Assembly: GCA_031772625.1 (NCBI GenBank) | Contig: CM062815.1 | Span: forward strand, 921,422,582-921,486,581 | Source: Pinus tabuliformis | Taxonomy: Eukaryota > Streptophyta > Pinopsida > Pinales > Pinaceae | Length of the DNA stretch: 64,000 bases | Direction: 5' to 3' | In this document: positions 8,214-19,110 of the stretch, in pieces | Layout: each line of letters begins with the position of its first letter | Numbering within the stretch: the first letter of the stretch is position 1 | The notes under the pieces: model-generated | Databases searched by the model: none | What the model was told of the DNA's origin: nothing | Seen by the model: only the letters and a program-made list of their open reading frames with translations | Program-made: the position numbers and the translations under genes

Positions 8214-11200
8214 CTGGCTCCTAAGAAGAAAACTCGTCATACAAGATCTAATCCAGATCCAAATCCATCACCTGAGTTCCAAAATCCAAACCTGATTCCA
8301 AGAATCCTTAAGAAACAAAAATCGGAAGGGACTTTATCAGATTCAAGTTCTGAAGCAGGATTTCAAACTAATATTCCAACCCCTGCTAAGGTTTCTCTAC
8401 ATCCTCATACCACCATTCCACACTCTCCCAGTTCTTCATCCACTTCACAAGGTGTCCTTTCAACCCCTCCAGTAACTACACATACCCTTCTCATCCCCTT
8501 TCCCCCACTTGTCCCATTCGTACCTGTTATCCCTATTGTCCCACCAAACATGGCTAATAGATATGCTCCACTGCAGTTACCTGCCAACCCAGGGCCTATG
8601 CCTAAAGATTATCAAACCAAGATATCATATTTTGATGGTACTGGCTCTTATTCAGCCCTTCAACATACTAAGAAAATGCAGGATTATTTTGAAAATTATG
8701 AGATAGATGATGATGGGGTTAGAATGAAAATTTTTGTGCAAAGTCTAACCGGAGATGTAAGATCATGGTTCAGGTCACTCCTAGCAAAATCCATAGCTGA
8801 CCCCGAAGCCCTGTATCAAACCTTTATCAACAGATGGGAGAAGAAAAAGGATCCACTCCATATCTTATCTGAATACAATGCTATCAAAAGAGGTCCCCAA
8901 GAAACTGTCTTGGACTATTGTGCTCGATTCAACAATGTCTACAATGCTATTCCCCAAAATCTGAGACCCCCACCTGATCTGGCCCTATACACCTTTCCTG
9001 ATGGGTTTGACTCAGATATGGCATACCAATTGAGAGAAAGAGCTCCCCGAACTTTAGTTGAGATGAAAGATATAGCAGTTAGTGTAGAAGCCAACCTGAT
9101 AGCTAGGAGAAATAGGACCAGAACTGAAAGAAAGACTACCTTCAAAGAAGAGCCTTCAGGCTGGGATCAGAAATTAGATGCAATAATCACTGGTATGCAC
9201 AGATTAGGTGACAGAGTAGAATCAGTTGAGAGGAAATCATCATGGGAGGCACCACAGAATAATCCTATCAGGAATCCCAATTTTAGAAGAAATCAAAATC
9301 CTAATGTTGGCAAGGCCAGCCCTGAACCAGAGATTAGACCTCCGTTCCAAGAAAACTATGCTGAAGCATCCACTTCTAGTGAGCAGATAGATGATACCCA
9401 CATTAATTTGATGGGCCTGAATGATGATCAGCAAGTTTTTCTGAGTCAAGAGGATCACAAAGATGATGACATTAATCAGTTTCAAACTAAATCAGGTGAA
9501 TCATTTGACTTCAAACAAGGTTATGACACAGCTGTTTTTGAAGTTCATAAACAATACAAATTGAGAAGCAGAACTATAAACGTGACACAGCCTGAGAAAA
9601 CAAAGGATAGCCAGCAGCCTAAGAAGGCTATTATCACAGAGCCAATTGACAAAACTGATTCAATTACAAATGAAGTAACAGTTGAAGAGGTAACCGAAGC
9701 ATTTCCCTCAAATCAACAACCATTGGCTACACCGCCTTTACAACACAATCCAAGTAACACTTTTCAAAAGTTGAGCAAAAAAGATAAACCTCAAGATCAG
9801 ATAGAAAGTCAAGAAGAAACCTCTAAAAAGTCAATTGACATAGAAAAAGTTGTTAACCAGAACACCAAGATCCAATCTGAAAAACCTTTTGACTTAGAAG
9901 CTGAAATTGGTAAATTAAAGATAGCCATTCCTCTTTCAGAGCTAGCCAAACATAACATTTACAAACAACAAATCAAGAAATCCCTTCAACTGACCCAGAA
10001 TAAGGATGATGTCAATGTGTTGGATGATACCCCAGAATTTCTTTTCGGTCCAGAAGTTGATGGAAAGACAGGAACTACTGGAATCTTACCTTTTTATGTC
10101 AGTCTGCATGTTCATGATAAGATATTACACAATGCAATGTTTGATTCAGGCGCCTCTCATAACCTTATGCTTAAGTCAGTAATGGAGAGATTGAATCTAG
10201 ACATCAAAAGACCATATAAGGAACTCTTTTCATTTGACTCCAGCCAAGTTAAGTGTTTAGGCTTGATAAAAGATTTATGTGTTTCCCTTGTCCAGTACCC
10301 AAATAAAACAATTTTAATGGATGTTGTGGTTGCTGATATCCCACCTAAATATGGAATGTTGTTATCAAGATCATGGGGAGCTAAACTCCAAGGTTCCCTA
10401 CAATTGGACATGTCATATGCCACCATCTCTGTCTTTGGGCAACCAAAGAGGCTATACAGAGAATCACTCATGAAGTACATGGTGAGTAGTGAAGAAAAAC
10501 CTCAGAATTTCCCTATTTATGCAGTCCATTCTGACATGGATTCCTTCATTTTGTTCAATGATGATATAAGTCCAATATCTGGTGACAAATATGTCTTACT
10601 TAAACAAGATCCGCATATGAATGAGAAATCAAGTTCCAAAGAAATCAAGGTTGAGCAATCAATTGATGAGATCGTTCTAGAAGGAAAACCAGATGAAAAA
10701 CAAGAGCTCCAACTTTTAATTCCAAGTCATAGAGAAGCTGTCAAACCTACCCTAAATCAAGAAATCCTTTGGTTTCTTGAGTTTGATGGATCAGTCAACA
10801 AATTAGGGGCAGGAGCTGGAGTATGGATTCATAACAAACAAAGCAATCATGCAGAAGGTCGAGCCTATAGGCTTAATTTCAGATGTACTAATAATATGGC
10901 AGAGTATGAGGCTCTTTTGCTAGGCGTCAAACTGGTAAGATCCTTACAGGCAACAAAAGTTTCAATCCTGGAAGACTCAGACCTCATTATTCAACAAGTG
11001 AAAGGAAATTTTGTCACCAATGACAAAAGACTAAGGTCATACAGGTCTGCTGCTATTGAAATACTCAAGGCCTTCACTGAATTTCAAATGACCAAAATAT
11101 CTAGAACCCACAACCTTCATGCACATAGTTTAGCTACATTTTCCAGTACATGCAAATTGCCTTTTGAACCCAACCATTGTTTTACAGCTGAGATAAAACA

Positions 11201-13109
11201 CGGACCTTCTATTCCAAACAATGTCAAAGATTGGCAAGTATTTGAGGATGACACACAGATAAATAGTTTCTTGACCTTGCAGCATGAATTTTCAGGTTTA
11301 AACATTGATGTTGACTTTGTGAAAGAAACACAACCACTAAGTGAACAGGACCAAAAAACTATATCGCCCAAAACAACAAATCAAATACTTTGTCCAACAA
11401 CCTTTGGCAAGGAAAATATACAAGAACTCAAACAATTACATTTTGATGAAATAGCTGGTGCAGAGGCTGAAGTCATACAGCTAAAAGACAATTTTCTACC
11501 AACATGCCTGACTCCATTGGAGGACATTTTTGACTCAAATGATGTTCCTAGGAAACCAAAAATGCAACCCCTTAATGCTGTCATTGAAGAATGCAACATT
11601 GGAACTACTGAAAAACCCAAGATAATAAAATTGTCTGCATCTATACCTCCCGACCAGAAGCCCAAATACATTGACCTCTTTAAAGAGTTCCAAGATGTGT
11701 TTGCTTGGAGTTATGAGGATTTGAAATCCTATGACTCCTCTGTTATTCAACACACCATCCCTCTCAAGCCTAATCAAAAGCCATTCAAGCAAAAATTAAG
11801 AAGAATCAATCCTATGCTTCTCCCTTCAATTGAGAAAGAGGTACAAAAAATGTTTAAAGCCGGTATCATAGCACCAATCAGGTTTTCAGACTGGATTTCA
11901 AATTTGGTCCCCACAAGAAAGAAGACTGGTGAGATTAGGCTTTGTGTTGATCTAAGGAATTTGAATCAAGTGTCCCTCAAAGACAATTATCCCTTACCCA
12001 AAATGGATCACATTCTCCAAAGAGTGGTGGGGGCTTCAAGAATCTCATTACTTGATGGATTTTCAGGCTTTAATCAGATCGTAGTCCACCCTTATGATCA
12101 GGATAAAACGGCATTCACAACCCCATGGGGAACTTTCAAGTATGTCAAAATGCCTTTTGGATTGAAAAATGCAGGAGCTACATTTCAGAGAGCAATGGAT
12201 ATTGCTTTTGCTAAAGAGATTCGTGATTTCCTTGTTATTTACTTAGATGACCTCACACCTTTCTCAAAGTCTGACCAAGAACATCTGAAACACTTGAGAC
12301 AAATATTCATAACATGTAGGAAATATGGAATTTCCTTAAATCCCAAGAAGTCTCTATTTGGTTTGGAAGAAGGTAAGCTATTGGGTCATATCATTTCAAA
12401 GGATGGCATCAGAATTGATCCAGACAGAATACAGGCCATCTTGCAAATGCCCCATCCAAGAAATATTAAAGAATTACAAGCCTTCTTGGGAAAGATCAAC
12501 TTTCTAAGGAGATTTATCCCAAACTTAGCAGAATTGATCAGATTACTAAACAACATGCTAAAAAATGATTCCAAAGTAAAGTGGACAGTAGAAGCAAATC
12601 AAGCTTTTGAAGGTATTAAATTGGCCCTTACCCAAACCCCAGTCTTAACAAATTCTCAATTTGACAGAGAATTTATCATTTTCTCTTTTGCCTCCCAGCA
12701 TACCATTGTTGTTGTCTTATTGCAGAAAGATGATCAATGGAATGAAAAACCTATTGCTTTCTTTAGTAGATCCCTTAGAGATGCACCTCTGAAATATCAG
12801 ATCATGGAAAAACAAGCTTATGCTTTGGTTAAGGCCATCAAAGACTTTAGGATTTATATCCTGTACTCCCATGTTATTGCTTATGTACCAAATGCCATTG
12901 TGAAAGACATATTGACTCAAGAAAGTTTAGAGGGCAGAAGAGGAAAATGGATTGCTAACATTTTAGAATTTGACATTGAAATAAGACCTACGAAACTGAT
13001 AAAAGGGCAAGGTTTGGCTAAATTGATGTCTGAAGCAAAGTTCCAAGCCTTGGATATTAACCAACTGGACAATGAACCGGAGCTGGCGACTGATCAATGC
13101 AGCCTTTGA
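8214..13109 (+). CDS. gag-pol: Gag-protease-aRNaseH-RT-RNaseH polyprotein, element B
   Basis: This is one open frame of about 1,630 codons. It has no stop from TAG 8208-8210 onward; the first sense codons are AAG then CTG (8214) in context AAGCTGGCT. The first ATG is 8550 (MANRYAPL). Order: a Pro/Ser-rich N-terminus; Gag capsid-like part (about 8630-9110); a linker; protease with DSGASHNL (about 10140); an archaeal-type RNase H (about 10770-11150: FDGS, NNMAEYEALLLG, DSDLIIQQVKG, with its last Asp replaced by His in AHSLA); RT (about 11850-12420) with YLDD; and a classical RNase H (about 12660-12900) whose catalytic Asp is lost (FSFAS). The frame ends at TGA 13107-13109 because of an indel just upstream; integrase continues in frame +1. 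No zinc knuckle is visible. Two RNase H domains place it in the Tat group of OTA gypsy elements. Confidence 0.9.
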   Translation: MAPKKKTRHTRSNPDPNPSPEFQNPNLIPRILKKQKSEGTLSDSSSEAGFQTNIPTPAKVSLHPHTTIPHSPSSSSTSQGVLSTPPVTTHTLLIPFPPLVPFVPVIPIVPPNMANRYAPLQLPANPGPMPKDYQTKISYFDGTGSYSALQHTKKMQDYFENYEIDDDGVRMKIFVQSLTGDVRSWFRSLLAKSIADPEALYQTFINRWEKKKDPLHILSEYNAIKRGPQETVLDYCARFNNVYNAIPQNLRPPPDLALYTFPDGFDSDMAYQLRERAPRTLVEMKDIAVSVEANLIARRNRTRTERKTTFKEEPSGWDQKLDAIITGMHRLGDRVESVERKSSWEAPQNNPIRNPNFRRNQNPNVGKASPEPEIRPPFQENYAEASTSSEQIDDTHINLMGLNDDQQVFLSQEDHKDDDINQFQTKSGESFDFKQGYDTAVFEVHKQYKLRSRTINVTQPEKTKDSQQPKKAIITEPIDKTDSITNEVTVEEVTEAFPSNQQPLATPPLQHNPSNTFQKLSKKDKPQDQIESQEETSKKSIDIEKVVNQNTKIQSEKPFDLEAEIGKLKIAIPLSELAKHNIYKQQIKKSLQLTQNKDDVNVLDDTPEFLFGPEVDGKTGTTGILPFYVSLHVHDKILHNAMFDSGASHNLMLKSVMERLNLDIKRPYKELFSFDSSQVKCLGLIKDLCVSLVQYPNKTILMDVVVADIPPKYGMLLSRSWGAKLQGSLQLDMSYATISVFGQPKRLYRESLMKYMVSSEEKPQNFPIYAVHSDMDSFILFNDDISPISGDKYVLLKQDPHMNEKSSSKEIKVEQSIDEIVLEGKPDEKQELQLLIPSHREAVKPTLNQEILWFLEFDGSVNKLGAGAGVWIHNKQSNHAEGRAYRLNFRCTNNMAEYEALLLGVKLVRSLQATKVSILEDSDLIIQQVKGNFVTNDKRLRSYRSAAIEILKAFTEFQMTKISRTHNLHAHSLATFSSTCKLPFEPNHCFTAEIKHGPSIPNNVKDWQVFEDDTQINSFLTLQHEFSGLNIDVDFVKETQPLSEQDQKTISPKTTNQILCPTTFGKENIQELKQLHFDEIAGAEAEVIQLKDNFLPTCLTPLEDIFDSNDVPRKPKMQPLNAVIEECNIGTTEKPKIIKLSASIPPDQKPKYIDLFKEFQDVFAWSYEDLKSYDSSVIQHTIPLKPNQKPFKQKLRRINPMLLPSIEKEVQKMFKAGIIAPIRFSDWISNLVPTRKKTGEIRLCVDLRNLNQVSLKDNYPLPKMDHILQRVVGASRISLLDGFSGFNQIVVHPYDQDKTAFTTPWGTFKYVKMPFGLKNAGATFQRAMDIAFAKEIRDFLVIYLDDLTPFSKSDQEHLKHLRQIFITCRKYGISLNPKKSLFGLEEGKLLGHIISKDGIRIDPDRIQAILQMPHPRNIKELQAFLGKINFLRRFIPNLAELIRLLNNMLKNDSKVKWTVEANQAFEGIKLALTQTPVLTNSQFDREFIIFSFASQHTIVVVLLQKDDQWNEKPIAFFSRSLRDAPLKYQIMEKQAYALVKAIKDFRIYILYSHVIAYVPNAIVKDILTQESLEGRRGKWIANILEFDIEIRPTKLIKGQGLAKLMSEAKFQALDINQLDNEPELATDQCSL

Positions 13110-14388
13110 ACAATCCCTTTGGTATTCTGATATCTGTTATATATTGCAAAACCTGTGTGCTCCCCCAGGATTGTCCAGAACCAAATCTAAATTTTTAAAA
13201 ATGAAAGCTTCAAGATTTTGTGTTATAGATGGTAATTTACTATGGAAAAATCATGAAGGTATATTGCTGAATTGTTTGAATATGGATGAGACAAACAATG
13301 TTATGAAAGAATTTCATGCAGGTGATTGTGGTGGACATTTTTACTGGAAGTCCACTGTGGATAAGATATTAAGGGCAGGTTACTATTGGCCCACTCTGTT
13401 CTCTGATGTTAAAAATTTTACCACTTCATGCCACAAATGTCAAATGTTTGAGGGAAAAAGAAAGTTACTACCACTTCCCTTAAAGCCTATTGCAACAGAA
13501 AGGCCCTTTCAGCAATGGGGCTTGGACTTCATTGGGGAGATTCATCCTTCATCTTCAGGCCAACATAAATGGATCCTAACAGCCACAGATTATTTCACTA
13601 AATGGATGGAGGCTGTTCCATGCAGACAAGCAAATGATTCCACTATCATTCAGTTCCTGGAAACCAATATTCTTTCCAGATTTGGTTGTCTTGACAAGAT
13701 TATCACAGACAATGCTGCTGCTTTCAGATACAAGAAGATGGTGAACTTTTACCACAAATTCCATATTACTTTGGACCATTCTACTGCATACTATCCTCAA
13801 GGCAATGGTTTAGCTGAATCATCTAATAAAAGTCTTATCAACATCATTAAGAAGATATTGGAAGAGAATAAGAAAAATTGGCATAAGAAGCTTGTAAATG
13901 CCTTATGAGCAGATAGGCTAACAACTAAAAGATCTATTGGGGTCAGCCCATATGAGTTGGTTTATGGAATGGAAGCCAAATTCCCTTCATCATTAGGGGT
14001 CCCTGTCATGAAGCTACTTCAAGAAAGTCTAGCTGAACCAAATGACATGCAAAGAAGAATCAACCAGATAATTTGTTTACAGCAAACCAGAGATCAAGTG
14101 TACAGCAGAGTTCAAGTCCTACAAGAAAAGCTGAAGAAAGCCTTTGATAGAAGAACCAAGGCTGAAGATTTCTTTATTGGTGATAAAGTGCTTAAATGGG
14201 ATTCAAGAAGAGAAGACAAGGGAAAGCATGGCAAATTTGACTCCCTTTGGAGGGGGCCCTTTGTAATTCAAGCAGTACAAGGAAATAACACTTATTTCTT
14301 GAAGAATTTAGATGACACTGAAGCTGAAGAGGGCCCTGTGAATGGCCGGATGTTAAAACATTATTTTGACTACTTTCCATGTATATAG
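13085..14388 (+). pseudogene. Integrase part of element B pol, out of frame with RT
   Basis: The pol sequence continues in the next frame after a small indel at roughly 13080-13105. The zinc-binding part shows GDCGGHFYWKSTVDK and CHKCQMF (HHCC). The catalytic core shows WGLDFIGE, TATDYFTKWMEA, ITDNAAAF and STAYYPQGNGLAES, giving the D, D, E residues. A TGA at 13906-13908 replaces the Trp of ALWAD, which is TGG in copy A. The frame then goes on to the C-terminal part (SPYELVYG, KWDSR, LWRGPF) and ends at 14386-14388. There is no chromodomain, as expected for a non-chromovirus. Confidence 0.9.
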
Positions 14389-14639
14389 CATGGCTCTGCC
14401 CTGTACATTATCAGTTGTATATAGTATTTTCTTTCGGCATATACATAGTTCAGCTTCACAAGTTTTGTAAATAAGCAGGAAAAGGCTTTTTACTTCAGAG
14501 GTTCCACAATGGTGGAAGATTCCAGTTTTGAGATCCAAGGAGAAAGCTTTCAAGTTTTGATAAGAAGTCAAGAGCCAAGGCAGTCTGACCTACTGTTCTT
14601 GGTCTTTCAAGTAGAAAAACCATCCCCAAGTGGAGCCAC
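14389..14639 (+). other. Element B tail and PPT-like junction
   Basis: This non-coding tail matches 846-1096. It ends CCCCAAGTGGAGCCAC (14624-14639) directly against the TGTTAGC of LTR2. Confidence 0.6.
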
Positions 14640-15597
14640 TGTTAGCTACCTATACCAATAGGTTTCATTTTTCATGATTGGCAGGGGAAGTGCCAAATAT
14701 GCTATACTTTGGTGATGCAAAGATCTCATATTTTTGTGGAAAACACATATCTACAGTTGTTTGATGCTGTCCTACTTCTGAATGGGTGATCCAACAGTCT
14801 AAGCTGGGTCATGCCATATTTCAATTTTTGTTGTAGATTAGAGAAAGAAATCTGTCCAAACTATTCAATCTTGGCAGATCAGTAGTTAGGTAGAGAATGA
14901 AGGTTCCCAACTGCTTAATCTGGGGCCTTGGAAGTAATAAGGCTAGCCTTAGATAGAAAATCAAAAGAAAATGGAAAAAGAAAAGAAATATAACAATTGA
15001 GGGTTTGCTAGTCTAAGTGCACCCTCCTTGAAGTAACAAAAAATGCTAGGCAATAAAATGGGTAGGTATATGGGGTTGCAGAAGCATGATTTTTTTCATA
15101 TCACTGGCCTAAGCAAAGGAAACACATGGTGGCCAGTGCAGATCTTCCTATTTAGCAATTTTGTAGCAACAAAGTGAAGCATGTCTGACTTCCCCTTCAT
15201 TCCCTGTCAAACTTCTTTCTAACATCCCACAATCACCTTTGTTCATAAGAGAAGTAAAACTCTTTTGTTGGTTCTTGTTATATAGAAGAGCCACATGTCT
15301 TGGGTAAAAATCTTTTCATTTTGATCTACTCTCCTAACTAAGTTTGTTCCCTAAAAAGCTTAGTGTTTGCTTCCTCTCTTCCATATCTCCCATCCTATAC
15401 TAATTACTAACTCTATTATTTACTTAACTCCCTATGTTCCCCTTTTCCCTATTATTATATCACTATTGTACATAAAAAACCCCAAAAAGTGTATATACCC
15501 CTTCCCCTAGGCAATATAGCCTTATAGTTCCAAAAGGTCAGAGCGCAAAGAAATTAAAGCGCTAAAGGCGAAATAGCGCTAACATTATGTCTCGGGA

Positions 15598-15622
15598 TTA
15601 AACCAAGATCCGCTTGGTTTAA
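15598..15622 (+). repeat. Perfect 10-bp hairpin in LTR2
   Basis: This is the same TTAAACCAAG / ATCCG / CTTGGTTTAA hairpin as in LTR1, unchanged although bases nearby differ between the LTRs. Confidence 0.7.
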
Positions 15623-15891
15623 CAGACCTAAACCCATTTTGCAAATAAATGACAAAAACCCATTTTTTCCCACAAAACATTGAAGAAACCCAAAAACCCG
15701 CCGATGGCTAAAGTCCCGCCCTGGCACGCATTCCCAGAAAAAATAATTGCTTATTACTCGCTCCCCGCCGTATGGTCCGATCACCTCTGCTCCCCGTCAA
15801 CCGTCGGATCTGGGCCCTCCCATCTGATGGTCCTCAGCAATATCGGGCTGCCTCCGATGGCAGTACTTTAGCGCCCGAAAATGTCAGAATG

Positions 15892-16183
15892 GTGACGTAG
15901 GCCGCTGGATACACGTCACAATATAATTGTATCGGGCGGCCTCCTACCAAAACCGCGCTCGTACCTTAAGCGGTCCGATATTACCACTTACCACCTTCTG
16001 TTTACCGCCTGCCAAGTCGTCCCTACGTCACCTCGACGATATTGCCGAGTCAGCACCACATCAGCGCCCGACCCACCATCGCTCCGACCTGTCTGCCACG
16101 TCCCCCGTCCACGTGGACCACTCACAGACCGCCACGTCATAATTCCGTACCATGACCCCACCTATGACGTCATGCTGACGTCA
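15892..16183 (+). promoter_or_regulatory. ACGT/G-box cluster in LTR2
   Basis: All eight ACGT cores of the LTR1 cluster are present, including the G-box and the two TGACGTCA palindromes (16164 and 16176). CpG-rich bases around them have changed (for example GGGCGCTGG against GGCCGCTGG) while the cores persist. The cluster lies about 460 bp before ATG 16641. Confidence 0.55.
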
Positions 16184-16640
16184 TCCAAGAAAAGTGCGCC
16201 AAAAGCCAAATTTCCTATATTTTCGCCCAAAATCACGTTTTTTCGCGTTTTTGTGAAAAAGTCTGTTGTGCCTCCTGCATGAAATTTCACGTCGTTCTCG
16301 CCGCCAACCTGCAAGAAATTGATTCAACGCCGTGGCCGCCCACAATTCGGCCTGGATAAGCCACCATCCATCGCGCCGTGACCAGGTATTTACCAATCCT
16401 TCCTGCACCTGGTTCAGTTTGTTCTTCGCTGTAAAAAATGCCCAGAACTGCCATTTTCCCCTGAAACTCAAGCTTCATTGTCCTGCAAGTGACTCAATTT
16501 CTCCCAAGAGTGACCAATTGTGCCCCTTTTACACCAGAACTGCCCTGTTTTCATTGAAAATCCTTTTACCTCAATTCGTTGCACAAAGCCGCATTTGCCT
16601 ACATTCCCAAGTGAAATTCTGCTTGAAGAGCACCAAACAC

Positions 16641-19098
16641 ATGGAGACACCAGTAGCTCTAAACATTCCACCTTTAAATGCCCCACAAAGAGAGCTAGAA
16701 TGGCTGCCCCTGGCTGACAGAGACTACCAGATGGCAGAGGGAATCCCAGATTACAGCAGATACCATATTCATGTAATTAATGAGCTAAAAGACAAACATC
16801 TCAGTGGAAATGATATTCTAGGGATTTGGGACTCCAATTTGCCCATTTTCAATCTTCCTCAAGTCAATATCCTCCCAGATTTAATCCATCGATGCAGTGC
16901 CAACTATGATCCATGTCAGAGAGCTGTCCTCAGTCCCTCAGGCTCAGTCTTGTTTCATGTCACCCCTGAGGCTATAAGTCAAATGTTGCACTTTCATACT
17001 ACAAAGCCATTGACTCCTCTATCCATGATGGACTTGATAAAGCAAGGAGGCAAGCTGTCCAGTGCCCAAATCATAAAGATTAATCAACTATTCATTCAAT
17101 CAGGCTCTCAAACTGTGAGGACTCCTCCTATTGGAAATGTATATCTCAATGAGTTGGGCAGGACTCTTGTGGATATGATCAGTTATGTCCTGGGTTACAG
17201 GTCAACTAAGGATGTTGATGAAACCATTCTGGCTATGATGTCTGTCTTCTCCCCTAGAAAGCCTCCTTCGGTTCACTATGATTATGCTACATACATTGCC
17301 AACAAAATTCACGAGCAATTGATGAATTTAGAGAGGGAAAGGATATTTAGATACACTTCTTACATCTATCACTTGTTCCTATTTTATCAGCCTGATAGCT
17401 TCCCTATTACTCTCAAGAAGTTTGATGCCCAGGGGAACCAAAGGTCTGTGGTATTTTGGTCTTCAATCTTTCATCACATATCTTTTTCACCATATAGCTA
17501 CTATGAATTCATAGACCTTTTCATCCATCCAGCCATGTCCTTGCTATTGAGTTCCCCTCCTCCAAGATTGACAGATGAGATGCAAAGAATCCTCCAGCTC
17601 TCAAAGGCCTACAGCATTGGGGATTGGTACTTTTACCAACACCATACAGTGATCAGGATATATGGTTGTGAGTTAACCCCATATAGGCTACCAAGATATG
17701 TCCCTATGAGACTTTTTGCTTTAGAATATTTTAGACAATTTGGAAATGCAGACATGATCCATTTCCACAGCAAGAATAAAAAGGCTCAACTCAAAGTCAA
17801 AAACCAGCTAGGCCCATTTATTTATAACAAAAGAGAAGAGGCATGGCAAGAAGCAGACAAGATCCTAAAGTGCCTCGGGTTGCAAACCAGTTTCCTCTGG
17901 TTACCCTATTATCCCAATCACTTCATTAGTCTTAGAAGGGTCAGATATAAATTGGCTAGCTATGATCATCTCAGGTTACCTCATATTGAAAAATATGCAA
18001 ATCAATTAGAATGGAAAGAGGGCACCCTAGAAGAGGCAAGTTCTAAAGAGGAAATAGCACAAAAAGCAGCAAAGAAACTTGAGAAGGAAGCTGACTTGGA
18101 ATATTGTGGACAGGTTTCTTCTTTTTATCATACTCAACTTGGAGCAGCTGCCTCATCTTCTACAGCTCCCCAGCAAGCAGCTAAAACCACTACTCAAGTA
18201 GCCAGCACAGAAGGGGAAAGAAATGGAGCATGATCAGACACTCCCACCAGCAGAACAGCAAGAAGAAATGGCTGAGGCCCCGGTATCTACAGAGCAACAG
18301 GTTCAAGAAAATGTGCCTCCAAGGCAGGAAATAGCAGTGGAGACCTTGGTGCTCCAAACCCCGATGAATGAAGAAAGAACCAGGAAGAGGGACAGACAGC
18401 AAGAAACTCCCCTCACTACATCAGCTAGTCAACAAGGGGAGAAAAGGCAAAGATTAAACCCTTTTTCTAAAGAAGGGATGCCTATTGGGCCATCCATGGG
18501 TATGGGCCCCCCTAGTATGGAAGCATCAGCCAGTTCCTTCCAACAGGAACAAGAAAGACCACTTGGAGGAGAGGTCAGCTCCTCAAGCCAGCAAAGAAGG
18601 GCAGAGTCTGGAATCAAGAAGCAATTTATGGACATAAAAGCTAGGAATGAGCCAGTCAGACTCCAGCTTTACAATCATTTGCTCAAGATGGCTCCCACCA
18701 ACCAACAGAGGCTCATGTTAGCATATGACATTGCAGAAGGGAAGATGACTATGAGCCATTTCATGCCTGCCTTACTGCAGCCACAGTCAGCTGCAGATTA
18801 CATCAGAACCAACCTAGAAGTGTTTGCAAAAGACATCCACCCAATGGACCAAATAGAGCTACATAAGCAAATGGGTGAGATGGTCTACTCTACTCTTGCA
18901 GATAAAACACTTCTAGCACACAAATTGCAAAATTCTCTCCATAATACTACTGCCCAACTAGAATTGGAGAAAGCTTCCTCTCAAGCCAAAGACAACAGGA
19001 TTAAGTCTTTGGAAGATATCATCATAGAGGTTGGGCATGACCCAAGTGATCCCAAAGCTGTGCAGGCACTAATGAAGAAAAAGGATGAAGATATATAA
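16641..19098 (+). pseudogene. LTR2-borne ORFa (frameshifted)
   Basis: This is the homologue of 3099-5558 and open across the sites where LTR1 has its private stops. From ATG 16641 it reads 530 codons to TGA 18231-18233. That early end is caused by loss of four bases in the segment GCCAGCACAG near 18211, relative to LTR1. The rest of the protein continues in the next frame from about 18213 to TAA 19096-19098, the stop LTR1 also has. An open frame extends upstream of 16641 to 16332, but LTR1 is shifted there, so I take METPVALN as the start. Each LTR is broken at different places. Confidence 0.75.
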
Positions 19099-19110
19099 TC
19101 TTTGAGGAAG

